A stretch of 64,000 nt of DNA from Geodermatophilus saharensis (GCF_900188205.1 NZ_FZOH01000004.1:186001-250000), one strand, 5' to 3'. Positions 8,123-16,497 are shown, counted from the first letter of the stretch. Made by a program: numbers and translations. The notes: generated by a model not told the origin, from the sequence alone.

Positions 8123-8626
8123 TCACATCCCGCAGACCGACTCGGCCACCATCGCCACGAACTCGTGCGCCTGGTCGTCGGAGACGGAGGGGAACAGCCG
8201 CTCCACCCCCTCGGCCATCCGGAACTGGTCGTACTCCGGCTGCCCCAGGCGGACGCAGATCCCCTCGGCGAGGACCCAGCCGGTGTGCGGGTCCAGCGGG
8301 ATGCCGATCCGCTGCACGGCGTCCGCGAACTCCTGCGGGACCTCCGGCGTGGGCGCCGCCGCCTCGGCCGTCGTCGCAGCGGGTGCCGTCACCGGCAGGC
8401 TGCTCGGCGGCGCGCCCGGCGACGTGCTCGCCACCGGGGTCGCCACCGCCCGCTCCGCGGTGGCCGCGTCCTCGGGCCCGTCCCACGAGGCGAGGAGCAG
8501 CGCCGTGACGACCGCGGCGACCACGAGCGCGCTGACGGCGGCCAGGAGCACGGGCCTGCGGCGGTCGGTGCGCGCCGGGCGGTGGGCGTGCCGGTGCCGG
8601 TCGGGAGGGACGGGGTGGTCGGTCAT
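8123..8626 (-). CDS. single-pass membrane DUF732 protein
   Basis: A 167-residue protein: a His/Arg-rich cytoplasmic N-terminus, one transmembrane helix (VLLAAVSALVVAAVVTALLLA, about 26-46), an Ala/Thr/Pro linker, and a C-terminal DUF732-like domain of about 75 residues. That domain has QEFADAVQRIGIPL, AEGICVRLG and VAESVCGM; its two cysteines fit the conserved pair of this actinobacterial family. DUF732 proteins are exported or surface proteins without an assigned function. The gene stands alone between convergent and tandem neighbours. Confidence 0.8.
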   Translation of the reverse strand: MTDHPVPPDRHRHAHRPARTDRRRPVLLAAVSALVVAAVVTALLLASWDGPEDAATAERAVATPVASTSPGAPPSSLPVTAPAATTAEAAAPTPEVPQEFADAVQRIGIPLDPHTGWVLAEGICVRLGQPEYDQFRMAEGVERLFPSVSDDQAHEFVAMVAESVCGM

Positions 8627-8747
8627 GTGCGCGGACCCCCGGGGAACTCGACGAGGTCGCGGGTGCCTCCGCTGCCGTCGGGGGTCACCCGTGCGAGGCG
8701 GGGAGCCTACGCGCCGGAGGCCCGCTCCGGTCCCCCCGCGGGCCCGG

Positions 8748-11700
8748 TCAGACCTGCGCCATCTCGGCCAGCCGGCACATCGCGTTGACCTGCCGCAGCT
8801 GCTCCGGCGTCCGCACCGCGGCGTCGAGCAGCAGCGGGCTCATCACCACCACCGCCAGCGCCTTCGCCCGCGACACCGCCACGTTGAGCCGGTTGAGGTC
8901 GTAGAGGAACGACACCCCGCGCGGCGCCTCCTCGGCCGACGTCGACGTCGTCGAGTAGACGACCACCGGCGCCTCCTGCCCCTGGAACCGGTCGACCGTG
9001 CCCACCCGCGCGCCGTCGGGCAGCAGCGAGCGGATCAGCGCCACCTGGTTGTTGTACGGCGCGACGACCAGCACGTCCTCCGGCCCGATCGGCCGCTCCG
9101 CGCCCTCGGCGTCCACCCAGCCGACGCCCTGCAGCGACCGCCACACGGCGGCCACCTCGGCCGCCTCCTCCGCCGACGACGCCGCGCACGCCACCGTGTG
9201 CCGGACCTCCCGCACCGCCAGCCCCGAGCCGGACACCAGCCCGCCGGGCCGCACGGTGATCCGGTCGCGGCCTTCAGCCGACTCAAGCCGGCCCTCGTAG
9301 GCCAGGTCGGACACGAACGCGGTCAGCGCCGGGTGCATCCGGTAGGTCCGGTCGAGGAAGACGCCGCGACCGACCGGAACGGTCGGGTGGCCCTCGAGCA
9401 GGTGCTCCAGCGCCGACAGTCCCGACTCGCCGGGGTGCACCCCCTGCGTCGGCTGGGCCAGCTGCTGCGGGTCACCCAGCAGCACGAGGGAACGCGCCGC
9501 CCGCGCCACCGCCACCGCGTTGGCCAGCGAGAACTGCCCCGCCTCGTCCACGACGAGCACGTCCACGGCCTCGGCGAGGTCGGGCTGCGTCCAGAACCAC
9601 GCCGTCCCGCCGACCAGCGACACGTCGCCGTCGACCAGCCGCGCGGCGACCTCCTTGCCGTCCTTCGACCACTCCACGCCCGGCGCGCCGCAGGCCTGCT
9701 TCTCCTCGCACTTCTGCAGCGCCGGCCGGCCGACGGCGGACAGCACGTTGCCGATGACGGCGTGCGAGATGGCGGTGACGCCGACCTTCCTGCCCGCGTC
9801 GAGCAGCTCCCGGATCAGCCGCGACGCCGCCCGGGTCTTGCCGCTGCCGGGCGGGCCCTGCACGGCGAGCACCTCGCCGTCGAGCCGCAGCCCGAGCCGG
9901 ACGACGGCGTCGCCGGCCTCCTCCCCCGGCAGCCGCCGGCAGTCGGCGGGCACCCGCCGCTCGAGCAGCGCCTGCCCGAGGCAGTCGCGGCCGGCGAGCA
10001 CGTCCTCGGCCGTGTCGGCGATGGCCGCCCGCATGCCCTTGTCGTCGATGGGCCCGCTCGGCCCGAGCCCGCGGGAGGCCACCGGCGGCTTCGCCGTCTT
10101 GACGACGACCCGGCCCGCGACGGCGTCGAGCGCGACGACGGTGCCCACGCTCACCCGCTGGTCGACGTCGACCGCGCTCGACCCGACCGAGAGCTTCGTG
10201 TCCTGCGGCGGGAACCGGTACTCGTAGAGCTTCGACCGCTTCTCCTGGCCCACCTCCACCGGCGCGGTCAGCCGGCCGAGCGCGGTGCCGTCCTCGACCA
10301 GGGCGGTGTCGTCGAGGTCGGCGCGGGCGAAGAACTCCCACCAGCCCGGCCGCGCCTCGCGGCGGTGCCACTGCACGAGGTCGCCGAGCAGGTCGGAGCC
10401 GACCGCCTGCAGCCGCTCGACCAGCGCGAGCTCCTCGACCTCGGCCTCCGACCGCGGCGCCGGGCCGGTCGCCTCGGGCAGCATTGGCCGCGGCTGGCCG
10501 CCGTAGAGCCGCTCCAGCTCCGCGCGCTGCTCCTCGAGCCAGTCGTGCAGCTCGCGGGTCGAGTCGACGTCGTCCTTGTTGTAGAGCTCGATCGCCTCCA
10601 GCCGCTTGGGGTCGCGGTCGGCGAGCCACTGCTCGTAGGCGATGACGCTGCCCATCGCGTCGGCGACGTCGCCGATGTGCTGCCGGCCGTAGAACGCCTC
10701 GACCTTCTTGATCGAGTACGAGCCCTTGCTGATCCGCATCGACTGCCTGACGACGGGATAGAGGTCGACGAACCGCTCGGCGCGCAGCAGCTGGTCGAGC
10801 TCGGCCTCGCGGACGCCGTAGCGGCCGGTGAGCCGCTTGAGCGCGCTGACCTCGTAGGCGGCGTAGTGGTAGACGTGCATGCCGGGGTCGGCGCGCCAGG
10901 CGTCGAGGACGAGGTCGACCAGGTCGCACACCATCTGCTTCTCGGCGACGGGATCGTGCGCCCACAGCGCGGTGAAGCCGCCGTCGCGGTCCCCGATCCC
11001 GGCGAGGTACTCCAGGCCCGCGCCGTCGGCGGAGTGCGGATCGCCCTCGAAGTCGAGGTAGAGGTCGCCGGAGCTGGGCGGGGGCAGCCGGAGCAGGCCG
11101 GTGGGTCCCGACGGCGGCAGCAGCGTGCGGCTCGGGACGCCGGTGCGCCGCTCGTCGAGCTGCTGGCGCGCCTGCTCCTGCAGCCGGGTGCGGGTGGCCG
11201 CGCCGATGCGGGCGGCCTGCAGCGTCTCCGGGTCGGCACCGGCGAGCTGCTCGAGGGTGGTGATGCCGGCGGCGCGCAGCGCCTCGCGGGTGTCGCGGCG
11301 CATCCCGGCGACGAGGGACAGGTCGTCGGCGGCGAGCAGCTCGGCGTCGCACCGCGGCTTCCACGTGCACTGGCTGCAGTAGCCGACCGGCACGGGCCCG
11401 GTCGGCGGCGGGTCGGCGAGGAAGGCGGTGAGGGTGGCGCGGGCGCGGCGGGCGTAGGCGGCGACGTCGACCAGCCGCCACGGGTTGCTGACGCCGTCGC
11501 CGGTGATCACGCAGACGCGGTCGGGCTGCTTCCCCTGGAGGACGGCGAGCCGATCGGCGTAGGTGGCCATCTGCAGCAGGGCGGGCACCTTGACGCGGCG
11601 GGCGAGCTTGGCGTCGGCGACCTCGTAGGACCAGTCGCCCAGATCCGACGGCGTGGCCACCTTGAGCAGGAAGTCGGCCGCGCCGCCCCAGACGCCGTCG

Positions 11701-12023
11701 AAGAACGACGCCTGGGAGATGACGTCGACGCCGGCGCGCATGGCCCGCAGGGTCATCGCCTCGGCCTCGCGGCGGCCGGCGACGTCGAGCCGCGGCGGGA
11801 TGCGGACGACGCTGCGCCCCTCGGCCTCGAGCGCGTCGAGGTAGGCCAGCTCGTGCGCGGTGCCGAGGTCGGCGATGAGCGCGGCGTGGTCGTCGGGACC
11901 CTCGGCGAGCGGGCGGAGCCGGCCGTCGGCGACGGCGAGCTCGAGCGTCGTCACGTGCGGGCAGGCCTGGTGGCGGGTCAGGTCGGAAAGGCTCAGGACC
12001 AGGGAGCCGTCGGAGCGGTACAT
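8748..12023 (-). CDS. TM0106-family RecB-like nuclease fused to SF1 DNA helicase
   Basis: A 1091-residue protein with three parts. Residues 1-260 are a RecB-like PD-(D/E)XK nuclease (GGAADFLLK, then YEVADAKLARR) with an N-terminal HQACPH cysteine and a later CSQCTWKPRC cluster, which together could hold an iron-sulphur cluster as in Cas4/AddB. A middle RNase-H-like region has DLYLDFEGDPH. The C-terminal superfamily 1 helicase shows GPPGSGKTRAASRL, VDEAGQFSLANA and GDPQQLAQPTQG, then VGTVDRFQGQEAPVV and NVAVSRAK. Such proteins are predicted to act in DNA repair or nucleic-acid processing. It runs divergently from the ADP-ribosylglycohydrolase fusion at 12149. Confidence 0.88.
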   Translation of the reverse strand: MYRSDGSLVLSLSDLTRHQACPHVTTLELAVADGRLRPLAEGPDDHAALIADLGTAHELAYLDALEAEGRSVVRIPPRLDVAGRREAEAMTLRAMRAGVDVISQASFFDGVWGGAADFLLKVATPSDLGDWSYEVADAKLARRVKVPALLQMATYADRLAVLQGKQPDRVCVITGDGVSNPWRLVDVAAYARRARATLTAFLADPPPTGPVPVGYCSQCTWKPRCDAELLAADDLSLVAGMRRDTREALRAAGITTLEQLAGADPETLQAARIGAATRTRLQEQARQQLDERRTGVPSRTLLPPSGPTGLLRLPPPSSGDLYLDFEGDPHSADGAGLEYLAGIGDRDGGFTALWAHDPVAEKQMVCDLVDLVLDAWRADPGMHVYHYAAYEVSALKRLTGRYGVREAELDQLLRAERFVDLYPVVRQSMRISKGSYSIKKVEAFYGRQHIGDVADAMGSVIAYEQWLADRDPKRLEAIELYNKDDVDSTRELHDWLEEQRAELERLYGGQPRPMLPEATGPAPRSEAEVEELALVERLQAVGSDLLGDLVQWHRREARPGWWEFFARADLDDTALVEDGTALGRLTAPVEVGQEKRSKLYEYRFPPQDTKLSVGSSAVDVDQRVSVGTVVALDAVAGRVVVKTAKPPVASRGLGPSGPIDDKGMRAAIADTAEDVLAGRDCLGQALLERRVPADCRRLPGEEAGDAVVRLGLRLDGEVLAVQGPPGSGKTRAASRLIRELLDAGRKVGVTAISHAVIGNVLSAVGRPALQKCEEKQACGAPGVEWSKDGKEVAARLVDGDVSLVGGTAWFWTQPDLAEAVDVLVVDEAGQFSLANAVAVARAARSLVLLGDPQQLAQPTQGVHPGESGLSALEHLLEGHPTVPVGRGVFLDRTYRMHPALTAFVSDLAYEGRLESAEGRDRITVRPGGLVSGSGLAVREVRHTVACAASSAEEAAEVAAVWRSLQGVGWVDAEGAERPIGPEDVLVVAPYNNQVALIRSLLPDGARVGTVDRFQGQEAPVVVYSTTSTSAEEAPRGVSFLYDLNRLNVAVSRAKALAVVVMSPLLLDAAVRTPEQLRQVNAMCRLAEMAQV

Positions 12024-12080
12024 CGGGACGGGACGGTCTCACGTGCGCGCCGGAATCGGGTCGCTCCGCGCCGGTCCTCT

Positions 12081-12106
12081 GGTGCCTTTGTAGCGCTAAT
12101 GGCACC
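12081..12106. repeat. second copy of the GTGCC/GGCAC palindromic element
   Basis: GGTGCC and GGCACC arms flank a TAGCGCTA core. Length and layout match the element at 8048-8073. Here it lies between two divergent genes, so it is more likely an operator or dispersed palindrome than a terminator. Confidence 0.5.
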
Positions 12107-12148
12107 CGGGGGGCGGCGGGACGACGACGCCGTCGGAGACTGGCGGGC

Positions 12149-13552
12149 GTGACACCGGGACTGCACCGCTCGCACCGGGTGGCCGGCGCGCTCGTCGGCT
12201 CGGCGGTGGGCGACGCGCTGGGAGCGCCGTTCGAGTTCGGCCCGCCCGGCGCGTTCTCCGCCCGCTTCCCCGGTCCTGCGCGCGGGTCGGCGACCGAGAT
12301 GTGCGGCGGCGGGGCGCTCGGGTGGGAGCCGGGCGAGTTCACCGACGACACCGAGATGGCGCTGCTCGTGGCAGCCTCACTCGTCGAGCGCAGCGGGCTC
12401 GACGAGGGAGACCTGTTCGACCGGTTCGCGGCGTGGGCGGCGGCCGGCCCGCCCGACATCGGCGTGCAGACCCGCGCGGTGCTCGACTCGGGCCTGCCGT
12501 GGGACCGCGCGGCGGCCAACCACTTCGCCCGCACCGGACGGGCGGCGGGCAACGGCTCGCTCATGCGGACGACGCCGGCGGCCATCTGGTTCAGCCGGTT
12601 CGGCACCGCGGCCACCGCGGACGCGGCCCGGCGGATCTCAGCACTCACCCACGGCGACCCGGCGGCCGGCGAGGGCTGCGTCGTCCTCCACGAGCTGCTG
12701 CGGGTGACCCTCGGCGGCGGCGACCCGCTGGCCGCCGTCCCCACCGCGCTGTCGCTCGTCGCGCCCGAGCACCGGGACCGGTGGGCGACCGTGCTGGCCC
12801 CCGAGTGGGAGCCGGCCATGGCGACGGAGTCCAACGGTGCGGTGTGGCCGACGCTCGGTCAGGCGCTCTGGGCACTGCGGCACGGGCGGGACTTCGCCGA
12901 GGTGCTGCGGCTGGTGGTCGACCTCGGCGGGGACACCGACACGGTGGCGTGCGTGGCCGGCGGGCTGGCCGGCGCGGTGTACGGGATGGGCGGCATCCCG
13001 ATGCGGTGGGCCTCGGTCGTGCACGGCCGGGTCCCGGGTCACGGCGACCGGGTGTGGCGGCTGCCGGAGCTGCTGCCGCTGGCCGCCGCGCTCGACGGCA
13101 AGGAGTTCTTCCAGGCCGAGACCGGGGTGATCCCGCAGATCGGCCCGGCGGAGGTGCTGCCGGGCATCTGGGCGGGCAACCTCGACGGCGCCCGCTACAG
13201 CGACGAGGACTTCGCCGTCATCAGCCTGTGCCGGCTCGCCGAGCCGTTCCCGCACACGCTGCACCGGACGGCCTACATCGCCGACAACAACCACAACGTC
13301 GACATCGACGTCGTGCTGGCCGACGTCCTCGACGACCTCGCCGCGCTGCACGCCCAGGGCCACCGCGTGCTCGTGCACTGCCACGGCGGCGCCTCCCGCA
13401 CCGGGCTGGTGCTGCGCGGCTGGCTGGTGCGCGAGCGGGGGATGTCGGTGGAGGAGGCGACGGCGCACGTCGCCCAGCGGTGGCCGTACCTCGGGCTGTG
13501 GAACGACAGCTTCACCGCCGCGCTGCAGCGCCTGGCCGCCGCGCGGCGCTGA
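12149..13552 (+). CDS. ADP-ribosylglycohydrolase fused to a cysteine phosphatase domain (copy 1)
   Basis: A 467-residue two-domain protein. Residues 10-300 are an ADP-ribosylglycohydrolase (ARG/DraG family): GALVGSAVGDALGAPFEF, the metal-binding GEFTDDTEMAL, NGSLMRTTP, and GGDTDTVACVAGGLAGAVYG. Such enzymes remove ADP-ribose from proteins or nucleic acids. Residues 325-465 are a dual-specificity/rhodanese-like phosphatase domain with the P-loop HCHGGASRTG (catalytic Cys411) and AVISLCRLAEPF upstream. The GTG start at 12149 places the family motif directly after it. A close paralogue of the same architecture lies at 35709-37136. Unlike that copy, this one has no ARPP-1 partner and sits alone, divergent from the TM0106 helicase gene. 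Confidence 0.9.
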   Translation: MTPGLHRSHRVAGALVGSAVGDALGAPFEFGPPGAFSARFPGPARGSATEMCGGGALGWEPGEFTDDTEMALLVAASLVERSGLDEGDLFDRFAAWAAAGPPDIGVQTRAVLDSGLPWDRAAANHFARTGRAAGNGSLMRTTPAAIWFSRFGTAATADAARRISALTHGDPAAGEGCVVLHELLRVTLGGGDPLAAVPTALSLVAPEHRDRWATVLAPEWEPAMATESNGAVWPTLGQALWALRHGRDFAEVLRLVVDLGGDTDTVACVAGGLAGAVYGMGGIPMRWASVVHGRVPGHGDRVWRLPELLPLAAALDGKEFFQAETGVIPQIGPAEVLPGIWAGNLDGARYSDEDFAVISLCRLAEPFPHTLHRTAYIADNNHNVDIDVVLADVLDDLAALHAQGHRVLVHCHGGASRTGLVLRGWLVRERGMSVEEATAHVAQRWPYLGLWNDSFTAALQRLAAARR

Positions 13553-13557
13553 GAGAC

Positions 13558-13579
13558 GTGCAATTCCGCGGAAGTGCAC
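13558..13579. promoter_or_regulatory. 22-bp near-perfect palindrome
   Basis: GTGCA and TGCAC arms enclose TTCCGCGGAA, with one mismatched pair. It lies just after the stop at 13552 and about 30 bases before the DUF1330 start, so it could be an operator for that gene or a weak terminator. Confidence 0.45.
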
Positions 13580-13606
13580 GCCAGACGACCTTGTTAGCGT
13601 CGCGAC

Positions 13607-13978
13607 ATGGCTGTCGACCCGCGTGGAGCCGACCTCAAGCGGTACCTGCAGGAGGACCCGGGCGGGCCGGTGGTGATGCTCAACCTGCTCCGGTTCGCCG
13701 AGGGCGGCCGCGAGTCCTACGACCGGTACGCCGCGGCGCTGTCGGAGACCTTCCTCCCCCGCTACGGCGGTGAGGTGCTCTGCGCCGGCGACGGCGGCAC
13801 CCCGCTCGTGGCCGAGCAGGGCCAGGACTGGGATGCCGTGCTGCTCGTCCGGTATCCCTCCCGCGAGGCGTTCAGCCGCATGGTGGCCGATCCCGAGTAC
13901 CAGCAGGTCACGCATCTCCGTACGGAGGCGCTGACCGAGGCGGTGCTGCAGGCGACCACGGCATGGGCACCTAGCTGA
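13607..13978 (+). CDS. DUF1330-like (ferredoxin-fold dimeric alpha/beta barrel) protein
   Basis: A 123-residue single-domain protein. VVMLNLLRF followed by YDRYAAALSETFLPRYGGEVLCAG and WDAVLLVRYPSREAFSRMVADPEYQ is the characteristic pattern of DUF1330/EthD-like proteins, small cytoplasmic proteins that dimerise into an alpha/beta barrel. The biochemical role is unknown. A TAGCGT -10-like hexamer lies about 7 bases upstream of the ATG and no Shine-Dalgarno is obvious, so the mRNA may be leaderless. Confidence 0.8.
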   Translation: MAVDPRGADLKRYLQEDPGGPVVMLNLLRFAEGGRESYDRYAAALSETFLPRYGGEVLCAGDGGTPLVAEQGQDWDAVLLVRYPSREAFSRMVADPEYQQVTHLRTEALTEAVLQATTAWAPS

Positions 13979-14050
13979 CCCGCCGGGCAAGCGCCCACGA
14001 TCAGTCGCAGGCGTCCGATCCGGCCCTGGGGCGGTCACGTGGAGACCGGT

Positions 14051-14165
14051 CACGCAGGACGACCTCGAGGCGCTGCACCACCTGGGCCAGCGGAGCGTGA
14101 GCGCCGACGGCGCCCCCCCTGCGGCTGGCAACAGTTGAGCGACCTGAACGACATCGGGATCGCCG
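14051..14165 (+). pseudogene. fragment resembling the N-terminus of the gene at 15751, plus debris
   Basis: Bases 14051-14090 match 15765-15804 at 36 of 40 positions. In frame they encode TQDDLEALHHLGQ, against TQDDLAALHHPGQ in the intact gene at 15751. The frame then meets a stop at about 14136, and no start or full-length gene is present. The duplicated fragment and the intact gene flank the HTH/nucleotidyltransferase pair, which suggests a duplication or insertion event. The rest of the interval 13979-14230 shows no gene I can support. Confidence 0.5.
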
Positions 14166-14233
14166 ACGTCAACGAGTGAGTCGGCCGGAGAGCTGCCCGT
14201 GCGGGCGTGTCAGCCGGCTTCATCGAGTCGATG

Positions 14234-14269
14234 TTGCAGAATTGATGCGCTAGCGCGTCATTTCTGCAG
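14234..14269. promoter_or_regulatory. 36-bp palindromic operator of the HTH/nucleotidyltransferase pair
   Basis: An inverted repeat centred on GCGCTAGCGC with arms reaching TTGCAGAA and TTTCTGCAG; most positions pair. It lies 11 bases upstream of the GTG start of the HTH gene. Its position and symmetry fit autorepression by the HTH protein, as in many toxin-antitoxin operons. Confidence 0.65.
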
Positions 14270-14280
14270 CGGAGGCAGCC

Positions 14281-14961
14281 GTGCTGACGGTCGACCAGGC
14301 GGCAACCCGTCTCGGCGTGAGCACACAGGAAGTACGCCGCCTCGTCCGGACCGGGACACTGCCGGCCGAGCGGGTGGGCCGCACCCTCGTCCTCACGGAG
14401 GACGCGGTCGACGAGCGCGCCCGGCTCACCGTGACGCCTGGCCGCGTCCTGTCCGCCCCGGTCGCCTGGGCGACGCTCTGGGAGCTGTCCGGTGAGGGTG
14501 CTCCCTGGGTGGACAGGGCAGCGAGTTCGCGGCTGCGAGGGCGGCTCCAGACCTCCGACGCCGAGCAGGTGGTCGCGGCCGTCCGCGAGCGCGCCGATCG
14601 GTGTGACATGCGCGTCCTGCCGGCCTACCGGGACCGGGTGCTGGCCGCTGAGGGAGTCCTCGCCTCCGGGATCACCGCGGCCGATGCCGTCGGGGCGGAC
14701 GTCGTCGCCGCCGGCGCTCGTGCGGAGCTGTACTGCACGGCGCAGACGCTCGGCGCCCTCCGCCGCGAACTGGGTCTGTCCGACCGCGGGGAGCCGAACC
14801 TCCTCGTCCGCGTCCCCCGGTTCAGCGACCTGCCGCTGATCGGTCGGGACCGCATGCCGGCCGCCGTCGTGGCGGTCGACCTCGCCGAGTCGGCCGACGT
14901 CCGCACCCGACGTGCGGGACTGGACCTGCTGACCACGGCCCTGGCCGGCTTCCGCGGGTGA
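14281..14961 (+). CDS. HTH DNA-binding protein, probable antitoxin of a nucleotidyltransferase module
   Basis: A 226-residue protein starting at GTG with GGAGG upstream. Residues 1-45 form an excisionase/MerR-like helix-turn-helix (VDQAATRLGVSTQEVRRLV, then GTLPAERVGR). The remainder is alpha/beta sequence with no recognised catalytic motif. It overlaps the following nucleotidyltransferase gene by 4 bases (GTGA), the classic coupling of toxin-antitoxin pairs. By analogy to AbiE/MenAT-type systems it would bind its own palindromic promoter and restrain the partner. The exact family is not identified. Confidence 0.7.
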   Translation: MLTVDQAATRLGVSTQEVRRLVRTGTLPAERVGRTLVLTEDAVDERARLTVTPGRVLSAPVAWATLWELSGEGAPWVDRAASSRLRGRLQTSDAEQVVAAVRERADRCDMRVLPAYRDRVLAAEGVLASGITAADAVGADVVAAGARAELYCTAQTLGALRRELGLSDRGEPNLLVRVPRFSDLPLIGRDRMPAAVVAVDLAESADVRTRRAGLDLLTTALAGFRG

Positions 14962-15698
14962 GTGTCCCGCAGGAGGTCGTGCTGCCACCGCTCACCGGCG
15001 CGCTCGACAGGTTGTGGGACCTCGTCCTCGACCTGGCCGGACGGCTGGACCCGTCGGGGTGGGTCCTCGTGGGGGGCCAGATGGTCATGCTGCACGGGCT
15101 GGCCGCCGGCCGGACGCCCACGCGGGCCAGTCAGGACGTCGACCTGCTCGCCGATCTCCTCACCGACCCTGCCGGCCTGAGCCGGTGCGTGCAGGCGGTG
15201 CGCCAACTCGACCTGGAGCCCCAACCGGACAGCTCCGGCAAGGTCTACCGCTTCCGTCGGGGAGCGGACGGTGCCGTCGTCGACGTCCTGGCTCCCGACC
15301 ACTCCCCACCACGCTGGTCCCTGCGCACGGCGGCGGGGGGCGAGACGATCCGCGTCGAGGGTGGTCGCCAAGCGCTGGAACGGGCCGTCCGGCTGACCGT
15401 CGTCAGAGGAGCCAGGTCGGCGGTCGTACCGGTGCCGGACGTCCTCGGCGCCCTGGTGCTCAAGGCCGCCGCGTGGACGGCCGACAACCGTGACCGGGGA
15501 CGGCACAGCGGCGACGCCGCGTTCCTGACCAGTCTCGTGTCCGACCCGCTCGCCGAACGCGCCCGCTTCGTCGGCAGTGACCGCAAGCGGCTCCGGCGCC
15601 TCGACGCCGTGCTCGGCGATCCCGACGCGGCCGAGTGGCGAGCGCTGGGCGACGCGGCCGGGGACGGCTTCACGACCTGGCGTCTCCTGCTCGGCTGA
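14958..15698 (+). CDS. nucleotidyltransferase-fold protein, probable AbiEii/MenT-like toxin
   Basis: A 246-residue protein with a nucleotidyltransferase signature: WVLVGGQMVMLHGLAAGR (Gly39-Gly40) followed by the SQDVDLLADLL metal motif (Asp60 and Asp62), and a later VVDVLAPD strand that may carry the third acidic residue. DVLGALVLKAAAW and DRGRHSGDAAFL resemble the helical substrate-binding part of AbiEii/MenA-type enzymes. Some members add nucleotides to tRNA 3' ends and arrest growth. It is translationally coupled to the upstream HTH gene, consistent with a toxin whose expression depends on its antitoxin. The start is the overlapping GTG. Confidence 0.7.
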   Translation: MSVPQEVVLPPLTGALDRLWDLVLDLAGRLDPSGWVLVGGQMVMLHGLAAGRTPTRASQDVDLLADLLTDPAGLSRCVQAVRQLDLEPQPDSSGKVYRFRRGADGAVVDVLAPDHSPPRWSLRTAAGGETIRVEGGRQALERAVRLTVVRGARSAVVPVPDVLGALVLKAAAWTADNRDRGRHSGDAAFLTSLVSDPLAERARFVGSDRKRLRRLDAVLGDPDAAEWRALGDAAGDGFTTWRLLLG

Positions 15699-15750
15699 AC
15701 AGGCCGACCGCGCGAGGCCGGCCACCGTCCGGCTGCCCTACGGTCGGCGC

Positions 15751-16359
15751 ATGCGGAGGCCGCGCACGCAGGACGACCTGGCGGCGTTGCACCACCCGGG
15801 CCAGACGCCGGACGACAGCCGAGCGGTGGCGAGGCGGCTCGAGGCGTGGGCAGCGGAGGGGACGCGGGCCGGCGACGAGGTCAACGCCGCCGACCTGCTC
15901 GTCGCCGCCGGGGAGCAGCTCGTCCGGGTCGGCGACGCCCACGACGCCGTCCGCGTGCTCCGCCGCGCCGTCGGGACGGGTGAGCCCGTCGAGCCCGACG
16001 TGCGCTGCTACCTGCACCACGCCCTCCTCCAGGCCGGCGACGCCGACGCCGCCCGCGCGCTGGCCGAGGAGGTGCGCCGGGAGCGGCCGTCCGACGGGGA
16101 CGTCTACCTCTTCATCGGCGAGGACTACGAGCTGCACGGCGACCTGCGCGAGGCCCACCGCTGGCTGACGATGGGCATCCGCAGGGCCCTGGGCGACGTC
16201 GAGGACACCGATGAGCTCCAGTCGCTCGAAGCGGCACGGGAGGCCGCTCACCTGCTGGTCGCCCGGCGGCGGGTCCGCCGGGAACTGGGCATGGCGCCCG
16301 ACGACTGGGACGAGCTGGTCCCCGAGTTCCCGTCCCTCGACGACGATCCGTTGCGCTGA
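15751..16359 (+). CDS. TPR-like helical protein of unknown function
   Basis: A 202-residue, all-helical acidic protein from the ATG at 15751. Residues 35-130 resemble two or three tetratricopeptide-like hairpins (DLLVAAGEQLVRVGDAHDAV, then YLHHALLQAGDADAARALAEE), continuing with IGEDYELHGDLREAHRWL. No enzyme motif is seen. A truncated N-terminal duplicate lies at 14051-14090, on the other side of the HTH/nucleotidyltransferase pair. The gene is followed by a long-loop hairpin terminator. Confidence 0.72.
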   Translation: MRRPRTQDDLAALHHPGQTPDDSRAVARRLEAWAAEGTRAGDEVNAADLLVAAGEQLVRVGDAHDAVRVLRRAVGTGEPVEPDVRCYLHHALLQAGDADAARALAEEVRRERPSDGDVYLFIGEDYELHGDLREAHRWLTMGIRRALGDVEDTDELQSLEAAREAAHLLVARRRVRRELGMAPDDWDELVPEFPSLDDDPLR

Positions 16360-16440
16360 CTCAGGCGGGGCCGACGACGACCTCGCGGATCCGAGCGGCC
16401 AACCCGGCGCAGCCCACCGGCGGCCCGGCCAGGCCTGGAG

Positions 16441-16497
16441 AGCGTGTGCGCCGACGCCGCACCACGGGACGTGTGAGGCAGCGTCGGCGCACACGCT
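16441..16497. terminator. 17-bp hairpin with long loop between convergent genes
   Basis: Arms 16441-16457 and 16481-16497 are perfectly complementary with a 23-base loop. The hairpin lies between the convergent genes ending at 16359 and 16533. Confidence 0.75.

Noticed and set aside
8049-12152. Stop-free plus-strand frame of about 1,367 codons
   Set aside because: It is antisense to the TM0106-type nuclease-helicase, has Arg/Gly/Val-rich composition and no domain; such shadow frames are common in very GC-rich genes.
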